This document shows, in pieces, positions 33,036-41,510 of a stretch of 64,000 nucleotides of DNA. The notes under the pieces were generated by a model, which was given only the letters and a program-made list of their open reading frames with translations, made no database searches and was not told where the DNA came from. The stretch lies in the NCBI GenBank assembly GCA_964565335.1, contig CAZMEN010000003.1, positions 1 to 64,000 of the forward strand, written 5' to 3'. This stretch comes from Litorimonas sp964565335 (GTDB taxonomy: Bacteria; Pseudomonadota; Alphaproteobacteria; Caulobacterales; Maricaulaceae). A program made the translations under genes and the position numbers. How positions within the stretch are numbered: the first letter of the stretch is position 1; every line of letters begins with the position of its first letter.

Positions 33036-34436
33036 ATGGTTGCGCAATTAGAAACTGATGTTGAGCCTAAAAAAATTCCGAAGGTGAAGGGCATTCCGCT
33101 AGTCGGAAGTACGTTGGAAATGGGTAAAGACCCGGCCGCATTTTTCGCAAAATGCTACAAGGAATATGGCCCTGTCTACCAAGTTAATGTTTTTGGTCGG
33201 AAACAGATTGTTATTGCCGGGGCTGAGGCCGCCAAGTTTATGTCAACGAAAGCTGGGCGTAATGGGCTTAGATCTAAAGAGTTCTGGGACGATTTTGTTG
33301 ACCATTTTGGCGCTTCAAAAACACTGACGCAGATAGACGGCGACGACCACCGACGTATGCGCCAAATTATGAGAGCTGGCTTTTCGCGTGAGGCGGCTGA
33401 GGGGCAATATCATAAAATCACAAAATACATTGACGAATCTATTGAGCGAGATTGGACGATAGGACAAAAGACAGGTGTACTCGAGGCTTTCCAATATATG
33501 ATCGTCCAAGTGATTGGTGAATTGATGAGCGGGGAGGCGCCGCTCGAATATGTGAAAGATATCCGAATCAATATTTTGTTTCTTCTCAATGTCCTTGTGG
33601 CGCGGGTGAAACCTAAATGGTTTTTGCATAGCCCGAAATTTAAAAAAGCGAGTAAGCGCGTAGATGAGTTAGGTGAGAAAACCGTCGCTCGTTTTATGAA
33701 ACACGCTGAGGAAGGCACGCTGCCTAAAAACCTTTTGGGCGATATTATGCGGGCCCATTTTGATGACCCGGATTTTGTGCAAAAACGTGATCTGGCTGTT
33801 CTGTTGACAGGGCCTTATGTGGCCGGACTAGACACAGTTGCGAATACTGTCTCCGGCGCAGTTTATGGCATTTTGAAAACGCCGGGTGTGCTCGAGAAAG
33901 TGCAAGCTGAGGCGGACGCCCTTTATGCCAAAGGCACCGTGACATCTATGGATGTACGCAATCTGGATTACATACAGAGCTGCATTAAAGAGTCTATGCG
34001 TCTGTGGCCTGTGGCCGTCGGGCAGATGCGAACAACGACACAAGAGATTGAATTTGAAGGATTCAAAATTCCTGCCGATGAAATGTTGATTATAGGCACA
34101 TCCGTTCCGCATTTCCTTGATGAATATTTCCCGAACCACAAAGCCTATGATCCGGATCGTTATAATGAAGAGCGCAAGGAGCATATGTGCCCCGGTGCTT
34201 ACTCTCCCTTTGGACGGGGAGCGCATACGTGTTTGGGCCAAAATCTGGCAGAAGTGCTTATGGGGATGTTGATTTCACGCCTCTTCCACCGCCTCGACTT
34301 GGCCCTTGAAACGCCGAATTACGAGTTGAAAACGAAATCATTCCCCACACCGGGTCCGGCCATGAGTTTTGCCGTGAAGGTCGTAGGCGAGCGCCATCCC
34401 GCAAAACCATTAATTCCAGAAGTATTAGAAGATTAA
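33036..34436 (+). CDS. Cytochrome P450
   Basis: A 466-residue haem monooxygenase. Seen: I-helix VAGLDTVA (about 262-269, with the acid-Thr pair as DT), K-helix ESMR (about 319-322), PERF-like region DPDRYNEER and haem loop FGRGAHTCLGQ with ligand Cys at about 399. The proline-rich start PKVKGIPLVGSTLEMGKDP and length are those of E-class, CYP51-like enzymes rather than short CYP101 types. It has no membrane anchor. The ferredoxin at 22593, under the same operator, is the likely donor. In context it may hydroxylate a steroid side chain or ring (inference). Confidence 0.93.
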   Translation: MVAQLETDVEPKKIPKVKGIPLVGSTLEMGKDPAAFFAKCYKEYGPVYQVNVFGRKQIVIAGAEAAKFMSTKAGRNGLRSKEFWDDFVDHFGASKTLTQIDGDDHRRMRQIMRAGFSREAAEGQYHKITKYIDESIERDWTIGQKTGVLEAFQYMIVQVIGELMSGEAPLEYVKDIRINILFLLNVLVARVKPKWFLHSPKFKKASKRVDELGEKTVARFMKHAEEGTLPKNLLGDIMRAHFDDPDFVQKRDLAVLLTGPYVAGLDTVANTVSGAVYGILKTPGVLEKVQAEADALYAKGTVTSMDVRNLDYIQSCIKESMRLWPVAVGQMRTTTQEIEFEGFKIPADEMLIIGTSVPHFLDEYFPNHKAYDPDRYNEERKEHMCPGAYSPFGRGAHTCLGQNLAEVLMGMLISRLFHRLDLALETPNYELKTKSFPTPGPAMSFAVKVVGERHPAKPLIPEVLED

Positions 34437-34461
34437 AAGAGAAGATAAAAAGGAGAGCATC

Positions 34462-35484
34462 ATGAACGCACCTGTAAACCCTGAGCATATTCAAACCGGA
34501 GAAGAGTTGGAACGCTGTCCGTTTCCGATTCCCTATGGTTGGTTTTGCGTCCATTTTTCGCATGAATTAAAGCCCGGTGACATCAAGATCGAAAAAATGT
34601 TTGGCAAGGAATGGGTTCTTTTCCGCGGCGAAGATGGCTCCGTTGGCATGACGGACCCATTCTGCCCGCATCTTGGCGCGCATTTAGGTCATGGCGGGAA
34701 AGTCGTCGGTAATAATATTCAGTGCCCATTCCATAATTGGGAATTTGACAGTGAAGGTTGGTGTAAGAAAATCCCTTACGGCAAAGTTATGCCGGGTGTG
34801 GCGCGGAAACGGGCGATCCTTCAGGCCCTGCCGGTTGTTGAAAAATACGGCGCGATTTGGGTGTGGTATCACCCCAAAGGCGAAGACCCTAAATGGGAAT
34901 TGCCGACCCATCCAGAATTTGAAGATGAAGACGCGCATGTTGAAACTAAATTCCATAGCTGGGATATTGGAACGTGTATTCAGGAAATGGGTGAGAACTC
35001 AGTCGACACACCACATTTGAAGTTTTTACATGGTGCGCCAATAATCCCGTCGGTAGAGGCCAAAGCAGATCGCCATATCTGGCACTATGATATCATGGAT
35101 GGTTATATTGTTGGTGAAAGCCATGGCCCAGGACTGGCTCCCAACCACCATTCAAAAGACGGCGTCTCGATGTTGATGTATGCCATGCCGGCACCTGTTG
35201 ACGAAGAAATGTCGCGCGTTCGGATGATGTTTAAATGGAAGAAATATCCTGAAGGGTCGAAGGAAGCCGCGATTGCACAACATCTTTATGAGCATTCTAT
35301 CGGCGAAGCCGAGGGCGAAGATTCAGCTGGGTTTGAATCCGTTGATTTGATTGTGTGGGACAATAAAAAATATCGCCCTAAACCGCTCTTATGTGATGGT
35401 GATGGCCCGATCTTGGCTTGGCGGAAATATTTCCGTCAATTCTATGTCGATCTGGATGAAAGTAATCCGGCGGTAGCCATATAA
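34462..35484 (+). CDS. Rieske non-haem oxygenase, KshA-like (1 of 3)
   Basis: A 340-residue oxygenase alpha subunit. Seen: Rieske ligands Cys68/His70 in FCPHLGAHLGHGG and Cys88/His91 in QCPFHNW, and the mononuclear-iron motif NSVDTPHLKFLH with Asp and two His at about 175-190. The PYGWFCVHFSHEL start and lack of a beta subunit fit the KshA/sterol-desaturase group, which hydroxylates or desaturates steroid rings. Strong GGAGAG ribosome site. It follows the P450 gene by 25 bases and overlaps the next SDR gene by one base (TAATG). No dedicated reductase is next to it. Confidence 0.9.
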   Translation: MNAPVNPEHIQTGEELERCPFPIPYGWFCVHFSHELKPGDIKIEKMFGKEWVLFRGEDGSVGMTDPFCPHLGAHLGHGGKVVGNNIQCPFHNWEFDSEGWCKKIPYGKVMPGVARKRAILQALPVVEKYGAIWVWYHPKGEDPKWELPTHPEFEDEDAHVETKFHSWDIGTCIQEMGENSVDTPHLKFLHGAPIIPSVEAKADRHIWHYDIMDGYIVGESHGPGLAPNHHSKDGVSMLMYAMPAPVDEEMSRVRMMFKWKKYPEGSKEAAIAQHLYEHSIGEAEGEDSAGFESVDLIVWDNKKYRPKPLLCDGDGPILAWRKYFRQFYVDLDESNPAVAI

Positions 35485-36287
35485 TGGGGGACAACACTCA
35501 AGGCCGTTTGGCCGGTAAAGTCTGCATTGTCACGGGCGCGGCGCGCGGTATGGGCGAAGCCACAGCGCGATTATTTGCGTCTGAGGGCGCAATAGTGGCC
35601 CTCGGTGATGTCATGGCCAAAGAAGGCGAAGCGGTTGCGAAAGACATTGGCGGCGACGCCATGTTTCAAAAACTCGATGTGTCTGATGATGGAAATTGGA
35701 AAGCTTTTGTTGGCGCTGTCCGGGACAAGTTTGGAAAAATTGACGCTCTGATCAATAATGCCGGGCTTGTACATTTCACGCCGATTGAACATTTCGATCC
35801 GAATGATGCGGACCGCATATTAGGCGTAAACACGGTCGGCCCTATGCTCGGGGCGAAACATGTCGCGCCGATTATGAAAGAAGCAGGTGGCGGCTCTATC
35901 GTGAATATCAGTTCCGTCGATGGTCTCCGTGGCTGTAACGGATTGACGCTTTATACTGCCAGTAAATGGGCATTGCGGGGCCTGACAAAGTCATTGGCCT
36001 ATGAACTTGGTACATCCGGTATTCGTGTAAACTCTGTCCACCCCGGCGGAGTTGATACCCCAATGGGGAATGCAAGAGGTCTCCCGCCTGAGCAGCTAAA
36101 TATGGCGTTTAGGCGTGTTCCACTTCAGCGTATTGGTCAACCGAGTGAGATTGCAAATGCCTCGCTCTTCCTTGCCAGTGATGAAGCGAGCTATATTACA
36201 GGGGCAGAGCTAGCCGTCGATGGCGGTTGGGGGGCAGGGTACTTCCAACCCGTCCTACCTGGCGCGCCTGAAGGCCTTCCACCATAG
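35484..36287 (+). CDS. Short-chain dehydrogenase, 3-alpha/20-beta-HSD-like
   Basis: A 267-residue SDR. Seen: VTGAARGMGEATARLFASEG, LDVSDDGNW, NNAG, NISSVDGLRG with catalytic Ser, LYTASKWALRGLTKSLAYEL with Tyr-Lys, VHPGGVDTPM and ITGAELAVDGGWGAG. The phrase pattern follows Streptomyces 3-alpha,20-beta-hydroxysteroid dehydrogenase as I recall it. It is translationally coupled to the Rieske gene, so it may oxidise the hydroxyl that enzyme installs (inference). A tail of about 20 Pro/Gly-rich residues follows the core. Confidence 0.9.
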   Translation: MGDNTQGRLAGKVCIVTGAARGMGEATARLFASEGAIVALGDVMAKEGEAVAKDIGGDAMFQKLDVSDDGNWKAFVGAVRDKFGKIDALINNAGLVHFTPIEHFDPNDADRILGVNTVGPMLGAKHVAPIMKEAGGGSIVNISSVDGLRGCNGLTLYTASKWALRGLTKSLAYELGTSGIRVNSVHPGGVDTPMGNARGLPPEQLNMAFRRVPLQRIGQPSEIANASLFLASDEASYITGAELAVDGGWGAGYFQPVLPGAPEGLPP

Positions 36288-36294
36288 GCAAACA

Positions 36295-37887
36295 ATGAAG
36301 AAGTTTTTTAAATTTATTGCAAAAGCATTTATTATTCTGCTTTTGATTTTGGTTCTTGCGGCTTTTTTCGTCAAATGGCGAATGGATCATGAAGTGGCCG
36401 CTGTAACGCCGCTTGCCATGAGCACAGAAGGCGTGGACCTGACGCCTACCGTAGACGCGGATTTTATCCCGCAAATTCTTCCGCCAACAGGGGAGCCACA
36501 ACACCCCTTTATGGCTGTGACGGATACCAGCGCGATGCATTCCGGAAGTTGGGAGAGCGATACCCATCCGGCCAAAGCTGTCTCTTCTGTGGATGTAGAA
36601 ATCCTCACGCGTCGGGCGGGCGGCAGCGCCGCGCGGCAATGTGCGACCTTCACCTATATAAAAGCCGGGCACCCGCTCATCCTTTGCGGTGGGTTTACGA
36701 GTTTCCGGCTTCAGCTACTCGATAAAGACAGCCTCGAAATGTTGGCCTCGTATGACTTACCCATGCGGCCCTCGACGTTCGAGGCTATGGTCAAACGCGA
36801 CACGGATATAATCTTCACCGATACATCGGGCGGAGCCTATATGTATCTGGATAATGAAGACCGCGCCGTGCTCGCTGATGCCGAGCAACGCATTCGCCGT
36901 ATAAAAGCCGAGCAACTCGAAAACGGCAAATGGCAATTCCGTGAAACCGATGGTTGGGACATGACCGATTACGTCCCCAATGATTGCTATCACTGGAATA
37001 ATCTGCGGCCCACAGGCGAGTGTGACGGCATCACCACCGTTATGCCGGATTATAATGGCTTGCTTTGGTGGGTGACGCGCAATGGCCGTGTCGGGTCGCT
37101 TGACCCTGAAACTGGAAATGTCAGCGCGACTGATTTAAACGGCGAGGAAATTCAGAACTCTTTCGCATTGGACAAAAACGGTGCCTATATCGTTTCTGAT
37201 CATGCCATGTATCACATGAAACTGGTTGATGGTATGCCTACGGAGCAATGGCGGGTGCCGTATGACCGTGGCTCTGGCCGTAAGGTTGGCTCTATCAATC
37301 AAGGTAGCGGGACGTCTCCGAGTCTCTTTGGGGAAGACTATCTGACCTTTACCGATAATGCGGATGACCACATGAATATTTATGTCGCAAGGCGCGGCGA
37401 ACTGGCCGAAGGCGAGACCCGCGTGATTTGTAAAGTGCCTGTCTTTACCAAAGGCGCGAGCGTGACGGATAATTCAATGATTGCATATGGACGCTCTATT
37501 ATTCTGGAAAATAATGCGGGTTATACCAATTCGATGATCCAAAAAGATTACAGCGTTATCGAAGGCGGTGTTGTGCGCGTGGATGTGCGTGAAGATGAAA
37601 GCGGGTGTGACACTATCTGGACGAACCCGCTTAAAGTACCCTCTGTCGTACCCAAGCTTTCACTCGGAAACGGGATTGCCTATTTCTATAGTTTCGATTT
37701 GTTGGATAATGGTGATCGCCTCTGGTCACTGGTGGGGCTTGATTTTGAAACGGGCAAAGAAGTCGTGCGCATTCCGACCGGCACGGGTGAAGCGTTCAAT
37801 AATAATTGGGCCAGTATCGCGATTGCTCCTGATGGCGACACATGGGTTGGTACGCGTCAGGGTGTTTTGAAAATAAGAGAAAAATAA
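36295..37887 (+). CDS. Membrane-anchored beta-propeller-like protein, unknown function
   Basis: A 530-residue protein from ATG 36295. A single hydrophobic helix (FIAKAFIILLLILVLAAFF, about 7-25) anchors it, with the rest predicted periplasmic. The body has repeated strand patterns such as LLWWVTRNGRVGSLDPETG, LFGEDYLTFTDNADDHMNIY, LGNGIAYFYSFDLLDNGDRL and DTWVGTRQGVLKIRE, as in PQQ- or WD-like propellers, but no known cofactor motif. I do not recognise a named family. It is within the P450-Rieske operon and overlaps the VOC gene by one base, so it may bind or process the substrate in the periplasm (inference). Confidence 0.78.
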   Translation: MKKFFKFIAKAFIILLLILVLAAFFVKWRMDHEVAAVTPLAMSTEGVDLTPTVDADFIPQILPPTGEPQHPFMAVTDTSAMHSGSWESDTHPAKAVSSVDVEILTRRAGGSAARQCATFTYIKAGHPLILCGGFTSFRLQLLDKDSLEMLASYDLPMRPSTFEAMVKRDTDIIFTDTSGGAYMYLDNEDRAVLADAEQRIRRIKAEQLENGKWQFRETDGWDMTDYVPNDCYHWNNLRPTGECDGITTVMPDYNGLLWWVTRNGRVGSLDPETGNVSATDLNGEEIQNSFALDKNGAYIVSDHAMYHMKLVDGMPTEQWRVPYDRGSGRKVGSINQGSGTSPSLFGEDYLTFTDNADDHMNIYVARRGELAEGETRVICKVPVFTKGASVTDNSMIAYGRSIILENNAGYTNSMIQKDYSVIEGGVVRVDVREDESGCDTIWTNPLKVPSVVPKLSLGNGIAYFYSFDLLDNGDRLWSLVGLDFETGKEVVRIPTGTGEAFNNNWASIAIAPDGDTWVGTRQGVLKIREK

Positions 37888-38387
37888 TGACATTTGGCCC
37901 GATTACGCAGCTTGGTTATCTCACCGATAATCTCGATAAAACGGTAGAAGCTTGGACAAAATTAGGCGTTGGGCCCTTTACGAAAATGGCAGGTGTGAAC
38001 ATGCCCGCGACGATGGACGGCGAAACCGTTGAGATTAAAATCGATCTCGCTTTGGCCTATCAAGGGGATGTTCAAATCGAAATTATTCAGCCTCTTTGCG
38101 AGAGTCCCTCGCCCTATCTTGAGAATAAACGCGCAGGTCTTTGGGGCGCGCATCACACCCAATTCACCGTCGAGGATTTGGATGAGGCGATCGCGACCTG
38201 CGAGGCGGCGGGGATGGAAATGGCGTGCGAAATTACCTCCGGCGGGGGACGCTATATTTATATGCGGGGTGATGCCGGATGGATTGAATTAACGCTGTCC
38301 AATCCCGGCCTTCAGATGTTTTTCGACATGATTAAAAAGAGCTGTGAGGACTGGGACGGCGAGACCGTTTGGAATGTGATGGGATAG
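37887..38387 (+). CDS. VOC/glyoxalase-superfamily protein
   Basis: A 166-residue VOC-fold protein; ATG 37887 overlaps the previous stop (TAATG), which decides the start. Seen: ITQLGYLTDNLDKTVEAWTK, VQIEIIQPLCESPSPY, HHTQFTVEDLDEAI and YIYMRGDAGWIELTLSNPG, with His and Glu at metal-ligand positions. It is shorter than and only partly similar to the VOC protein at 9900. Two VOC proteins in one catabolic region suggests related steps, for instance isomerisation or epimerisation of CoA esters (inference). Confidence 0.82.
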   Translation: MTFGPITQLGYLTDNLDKTVEAWTKLGVGPFTKMAGVNMPATMDGETVEIKIDLALAYQGDVQIEIIQPLCESPSPYLENKRAGLWGAHHTQFTVEDLDEAIATCEAAGMEMACEITSGGGRYIYMRGDAGWIELTLSNPGLQMFFDMIKKSCEDWDGETVWNVMG

Positions 38388-38399
38388 AGGTATTCGTTG

Positions 38400-38948
38400 A
38401 TGACACGCGATGAGAAAATTGATGCCATGCTGGATAAGCATGAGATTACTGAACTTCTTTATGCGTATTGCAATGCGGCCGACCGACATGATCACGTCAA
38501 AATGCGTAGCCTTTATCACGAAGACGCTGTCGATGATCACGGCTCTTTCTTCAAAGGCCCCGCCATGGAGTTCATCGATATGCTCCCCGAAATCCAAGCG
38601 CCCATGGAAATTCTGCATCACAATATTACCAGCATAAATATCGCGCTGGACGGTGATAAAGCCGAAGGCGAAGTCTATATGATCGCCTTTCATCGCTTCA
38701 AAACAGAAGAGGGGGAGTCGGTGGATTTACTTGTCGGCGGCCGCTATTTCGACAATTACGAGAAACGCGACGGCCAATGGAAATTTTCATTACGTGCGGC
38801 GGGCGCAGATTGGGCCTATTACAATTCCCCGTCACAAACGGCGATGGACCACCCGATGATAGCCGCGACACACATTGCTACGCCGGGGCCGAAAGATCCG
38901 TCTTATCAATTTTATGAGATGATGAAATTCGGGCAAAAGTTGAAATAA
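38400..38948 (+). CDS. SnoaL-like (NTF2-fold) protein (1 of 3)
   Basis: A 182-residue protein from ATG 38400 (AGAGG nine bases upstream; a TTG one codon earlier is less likely). Seen: the SnoaL_4 opening HEITELLYAYCNAADRHD, LYHEDAVDDHGSF, LHHNITSINIALDGD and the strand GGRYFDNYEKRDGQWKFSLR. The NTF2 fold houses ketosteroid isomerases, dehydratases and cyclases; the Asp-His positions near 36-43 are common in SnoaL_4 members. It ends the tetR operon. Two more SnoaL genes lie at 57980 and 58934. Confidence 0.82.
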   Translation: MTRDEKIDAMLDKHEITELLYAYCNAADRHDHVKMRSLYHEDAVDDHGSFFKGPAMEFIDMLPEIQAPMEILHHNITSINIALDGDKAEGEVYMIAFHRFKTEEGESVDLLVGGRYFDNYEKRDGQWKFSLRAAGADWAYYNSPSQTAMDHPMIAATHIATPGPKDPSYQFYEMMKFGQKLK

Positions 38949-39523
38949 GGTTTCCACAAGATAGATTTGTCCTGTCGGGCAACTCAGCCTTTTTAAAATG
39001 AAAGCCAACATTTTTGAACGCACCCACATAAAGTGGACAGCCCGTGAGAGCCATCTCCCGATGGAGACCAAATAGTTTTAATGTTTTACGAGAGTTGACT
39101 CTCACGGCAGAGATTTTTGTGTGAGGGCCTCTTAATCCCGAAGTCATGGCGGTACGATAGCTGTCGCTACCTGACCACGCCGGTTGGGCCTAACGCCTCA
39201 CAAAGACCCGGCACAGTCGAAGTCATAAGCTCCGATGCTCAGCCTCACCGCCCCGCTAATAACAAACCTACGCGATTGCTTGTTCAAGTGAATTTGCCTT
39301 GTATTTGCGAGGGGCAAAAACTGGAGCAAAATTACACGCATTAGCGAGAACTGGATGAATATAGCGCGGGTTGGGGAAGGTGAGGATTGAGTTTTTTTAA
39401 AGCGCGGTATTATTGCGTTTAGGGGTGTTTTAAGCGAGAATTGTACACTCTTTGATTTAAACTCAAATTAGACATTTGGCTCATAGATGTTTAGGGAACT
39501 GTTCAGTTAGTTGAGGAAATAGA
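38949..39523. other. 575-base noncoding region with two long-range inverted repeats
   Basis: No convincing coding sequence. Seen: CCGTGAGAG (39042-39050) complements CTCTCACGG (39099-39107) around a 48-base loop. GAGAGTTGACTCTC forms a nested hairpin on its right arm. TGTGAGG (39120-39126) complements CCTCACA (39196-39202) just downstream. The last 150 bases are AT-rich and resemble the leader of the following AT-rich gene. It could be a structured RNA, an end of a lost mobile element or an integration scar; I recognise no named RNA family. Confidence 0.45.
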
Positions 39524-40381
39524 TTGGCAGATTGTGGGTATTCGGAAACCAATGTAGTTTGGGCGTTTATGATGGATTTGTTTCATCATAAATACATCTC
39601 AAAACTTCCATTTGCACCTACTCAAAATCTAGAATATTGCCTCGGCTTTGATGGTGCGTATCATTTGGACCAACCATTATTTGGTTCTTTTTTACCAGGT
39701 ATATGTTTAGATGAACAGGCGTTTAAAGAGTGCTTAGAAATCGCTCACAGAAAAATGCCTGATTATATTTGTCATACATTTTTACAATTCAAACGTCCAA
39801 GCTGCATGAAAATATCAACAGCAAAAGAATGGAATTCGTGGGGTAAAGAATATTTTCGATTTAGAACTGATTTAGAACAACAACATGTATTGGAAAAAAT
39901 AGAGAGTCTGTGGGGGAATCAGGTTTTGACAGGATATGTTTGTCCTGCAATTGAGGGATTTGATAACCTAAAAATGGCCACTGAAAGTCATGAGGTTATT
40001 GAAAAAAGTAGATTTGTTTTACCTTCTCAAATGAAAGGGCACAGAGTATTTTCTTATGTAGATGCATCCTCAGCAGGAAAAGTGCATTCTGAGGTGGAAG
40101 AAGTCAATCCCAGTTCCTTCCAAGAAAAGTTGAATCAGGTTAGAGAAGAAAATCGTCCTCAAAATGTTGTTGAAATTGTTGAAAAGATATCTTCACAAAT
40201 CGCAATAGCTACTCGGAAATGGGATTCGGACGCTTATTTGCCATTTGAACGATGGTCAGAGTTTGAAGTGTTGCGAGAGCGATTTACATCAAATTATGAT
40301 GAAGACGAATATCTTAATGCTCTTGGTACGATACTAGCATTTGAAAAGGCCTTTGATATGAAGGTTCATCTGTTTCGATGA
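39524..40381 (+). CDS. AT-rich orphan gene with PD-(D/E)XK-like motif, unknown function
   Basis: A 285-residue protein starting at TTG 39524 with GAGGAA five bases upstream; an ATG 16 codons in is an alternative. Base composition and codon use are far more AT-rich than the neighbours, suggesting transfer. Seen: YCLGFDGAYHLDQPLFG with Asp at about 43, then FLQFKRPSC with QFK at about 88-90, KEWNSWGKEYFRFRT, and VLTGYVCPAIEG. A D...QxK arrangement followed by WG..YFRF recalls a family of uncharacterised PD-(D/E)XK-like proteins; this is pattern recall, not a search. It has no link to catabolism and stands alone between convergent-looking units, as accessory or defence genes often do. Confidence 0.65.
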   Translation: MADCGYSETNVVWAFMMDLFHHKYISKLPFAPTQNLEYCLGFDGAYHLDQPLFGSFLPGICLDEQAFKECLEIAHRKMPDYICHTFLQFKRPSCMKISTAKEWNSWGKEYFRFRTDLEQQHVLEKIESLWGNQVLTGYVCPAIEGFDNLKMATESHEVIEKSRFVLPSQMKGHRVFSYVDASSAGKVHSEVEEVNPSSFQEKLNQVREENRPQNVVEIVEKISSQIAIATRKWDSDAYLPFERWSEFEVLRERFTSNYDEDEYLNALGTILAFEKAFDMKVHLFR

Positions 40382-40412
40382 TGCAAGTGAAGCTGATGAC
40401 TCTAACAAAACC

Positions 40413-41486
40413 CTACTCCGCAGCCTCAACCCAAGGGTCGCGTTTCGTCCCCTTCGTAATCCAATGCCCATTTGATTTCGCTTGATAGGCCTTCACATCT
40501 TTACGCGGATTATAGAACTGTTTGTACCACAAGCGCGCCTTACCAAACGGGCCGTCGCCGACGACTTGCATGATGGAGAGGCATGGCGCTTTATTGGCCC
40601 AGACATCAAAGTCTTGGAGGAGGGCCATTTTGGAACCTTCTTGGAAGGCTGGTACGGCGGCTTTGTCTTCTTCGCTCATCGGGAAGTTTGGCGGCTCGAC
40701 CATGAGGCCGTGCCACGCCCGCACTTTGCCGTCCTCAATCGGTGTGTGGCAAATCATCATGAGCGAGCTGTAATAGCCATTCATCCGAGAGAGCAGCAGG
40801 CCGGGGCCTGTGTACCAAGTGTCATTGGTCATGACTTCATCAGAGAGTGTGCGGTGGCCCGCCGCTAATAACTGACGGATGACATGATCATCACAGGTGC
40901 TCTCAAACAGCTCCATATCGGTTGAGCCGTGAATGGGGCCAAGGTGAGCCTTGTCTGTCATATTGTCGATGATTTCCTGCGGGTGACAGTCGAGCGTACC
41001 GAGGTGGTCAACGTTCCAATTGACCCATTTCTCATCTTCCCATTCGGGCAGGGGGTGAGGCTCAAAATCAGGTTCGCCTTCTTCTTCGTCATGCCACATC
41101 AGGATGAGCCCGCCCCATTCTTGGACAGGGTAACTCCGGATTTTAGCCGCCTTGGGGATAGGCGCGGGCGAATAGGGGATTTCATTACACATTCCGTCAG
41201 GGCCGAATTTCCACGCATGATAAGGGCAGCGAATATCATCGCCCTCAATCTGCTTGCCATCCATTACGATGTACGAACTCTCATTCTTTGCCAGATGAGT
41301 TTTCATATGGGGGCAATAGGCATCCATCACGACGACACGTCCGCTTTCGCCGCGATACATTATGAGGTCGCGTCCAAAATAGCGTAGCGGGATAGGTTTA
41401 TTGGTGGCGTCTTTGGCCTCGCCCACCATAAACCAACCTCGGGGGAAGGTGAACTCGCCAATGCCATATTCTGCTGTGGTTGCCAT
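40413..41486 (-). CDS. Rieske non-haem oxygenase, KshA-like (2 of 3)
   Basis: A 357-residue oxygenase alpha subunit. Seen: Rieske ligands Cys58/His60 in YCPHMKTHL and Cys87/His90 in RCPYHAW, and iron motif DNMTDKAHLGPIHG. The stretch between the two Rieske ligand pairs is ten residues longer than in the paralogues. The opening FPRGWFMVGEAKDA matches KshA-type ring hydroxylases. It is co-directional with an OYE-family gene 24 bases upstream, downstream of the TTGCGTA operator at 42.8 kb. The three paralogues in this window differ enough to act on different ring positions (inference). Confidence 0.9.
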   Translation of the reverse strand: MATTAEYGIGEFTFPRGWFMVGEAKDATNKPIPLRYFGRDLIMYRGESGRVVVMDAYCPHMKTHLAKNESSYIVMDGKQIEGDDIRCPYHAWKFGPDGMCNEIPYSPAPIPKAAKIRSYPVQEWGGLILMWHDEEEGEPDFEPHPLPEWEDEKWVNWNVDHLGTLDCHPQEIIDNMTDKAHLGPIHGSTDMELFESTCDDHVIRQLLAAGHRTLSDEVMTNDTWYTGPGLLLSRMNGYYSSLMMICHTPIEDGKVRAWHGLMVEPPNFPMSEEDKAAVPAFQEGSKMALLQDFDVWANKAPCLSIMQVVGDGPFGKARLWYKQFYNPRKDVKAYQAKSNGHWITKGTKRDPWVEAAE

Positions 41487-41510
41487 AATATCCTCCGTCT
41501 ATTTCTTATA

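Noticed and set aside
38878..39147. 89-codon minus-strand frame overlapping the SnoaL end
   Set aside because: Overlaps a certain gene and lacks family features.
39117..39344. 75-codon plus-strand frame in the structured gap
   Set aside because: No ribosome site, no recognisable pattern, and overlaps inverted repeats that suggest RNA or DNA structure instead.
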